This document shows positions 63,998 through 64,000 of a stretch of DNA of 64,000 nt, in pieces. Positions within the stretch are counted from its first letter, which is position 1; each line of letters opens with the position of its first letter. This stretch comes from Leptidea sinapis (lineage: Eukaryota; Arthropoda; Insecta; Lepidoptera; Pieridae), in assembly GCF_905404315.1 (NCBI RefSeq), contig NC_066287.1, forward strand, positions 9,114,001-9,178,000, given 5' to 3'. The position numbers and the translations under genes are program-made. Under the pieces are notes generated by a model. It did not search any database. It was not told the origin of the DNA and saw only the letters and a list, made by a program, of their open reading frames with translations.

Positions 63998-64000
63998 TCT

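Noticed and set aside
1..64000. CRISPR arrays, bacterial operons, riboswitches
   Set aside because: The sequence is eukaryotic with spliced exons and insect mobile elements; no regularly spaced short repeats with unique spacers were seen.

Overview
The window looks like a stretch of a lepidopteran (moth or butterfly) nuclear genome. It is AT-rich, its genes are split by GT-AG introns, and it is packed with repeats I recognise from Lepidoptera: Lep1-type Helitron-like ends, RTE/jockey-type LINE tails, tRNA-derived SINEs, mariner fragments and an errantivirus-type LTR element. No rRNA, CRISPR array, operon or other bacterial feature is present. Family names are given from memory of repeat and protein families. 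No database was consulted.

The one convincing host gene is on the + strand. Seven 3'-terminal exons (4545-11797) encode the C-linker, cyclic-nucleotide-binding domain, a Ser/Pro-rich linker and a C-terminal coiled coil of a cyclic nucleotide-gated (CNG) cation channel subunit. All six internal splice junctions keep phase and give 354 residues ending in TAA. The pore and transmembrane exons must lie to the left of the window. A weak candidate membrane-protein exon lies on the - strand at the right edge.

The rest is mobile DNA. Region 1-3.4 kb: a foldback element end, a broken mariner, a LINE tail and a SINE. Region 4-12 kb: the CNG exons, with MITEs, a Helitron and LINE debris in their introns. 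Region 12-31 kb: several MITEs with clear terminal inverted repeats, many copies of two abundant families (called A and B here), nested insertions with target-site duplications, and a degenerate reverse-transcriptase gene. Region 31-38 kb: sparse repeats. Region 39-46 kb: a nest in which a LINE endonuclease region is split by an LTR element with nearly identical 219-bp LTRs. That element lacks gag-pol and carries only a broken env, which is itself interrupted by a 355-bp LINE-like piece. An RNase H-bearing LINE pseudogene follows.

Region 46.8-58.5 kb is the most striking part: three head-to-tail copies of a 3.9-kb unit that is itself a mosaic of transposon pieces. The middle copy matches copy 3 in its left half and copy 1 in its right half, which is what one unequal crossover between the units of a duplication would leave. 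Region 58.5-64 kb: further LINE tails, a split repeat, a second mariner fragment and LINE debris.

I did not find a clearly novel biological system. The best leads are the triplication with its crossover signature, the env-only errantivirus, and the nested insertions that reveal how the anonymous families move.
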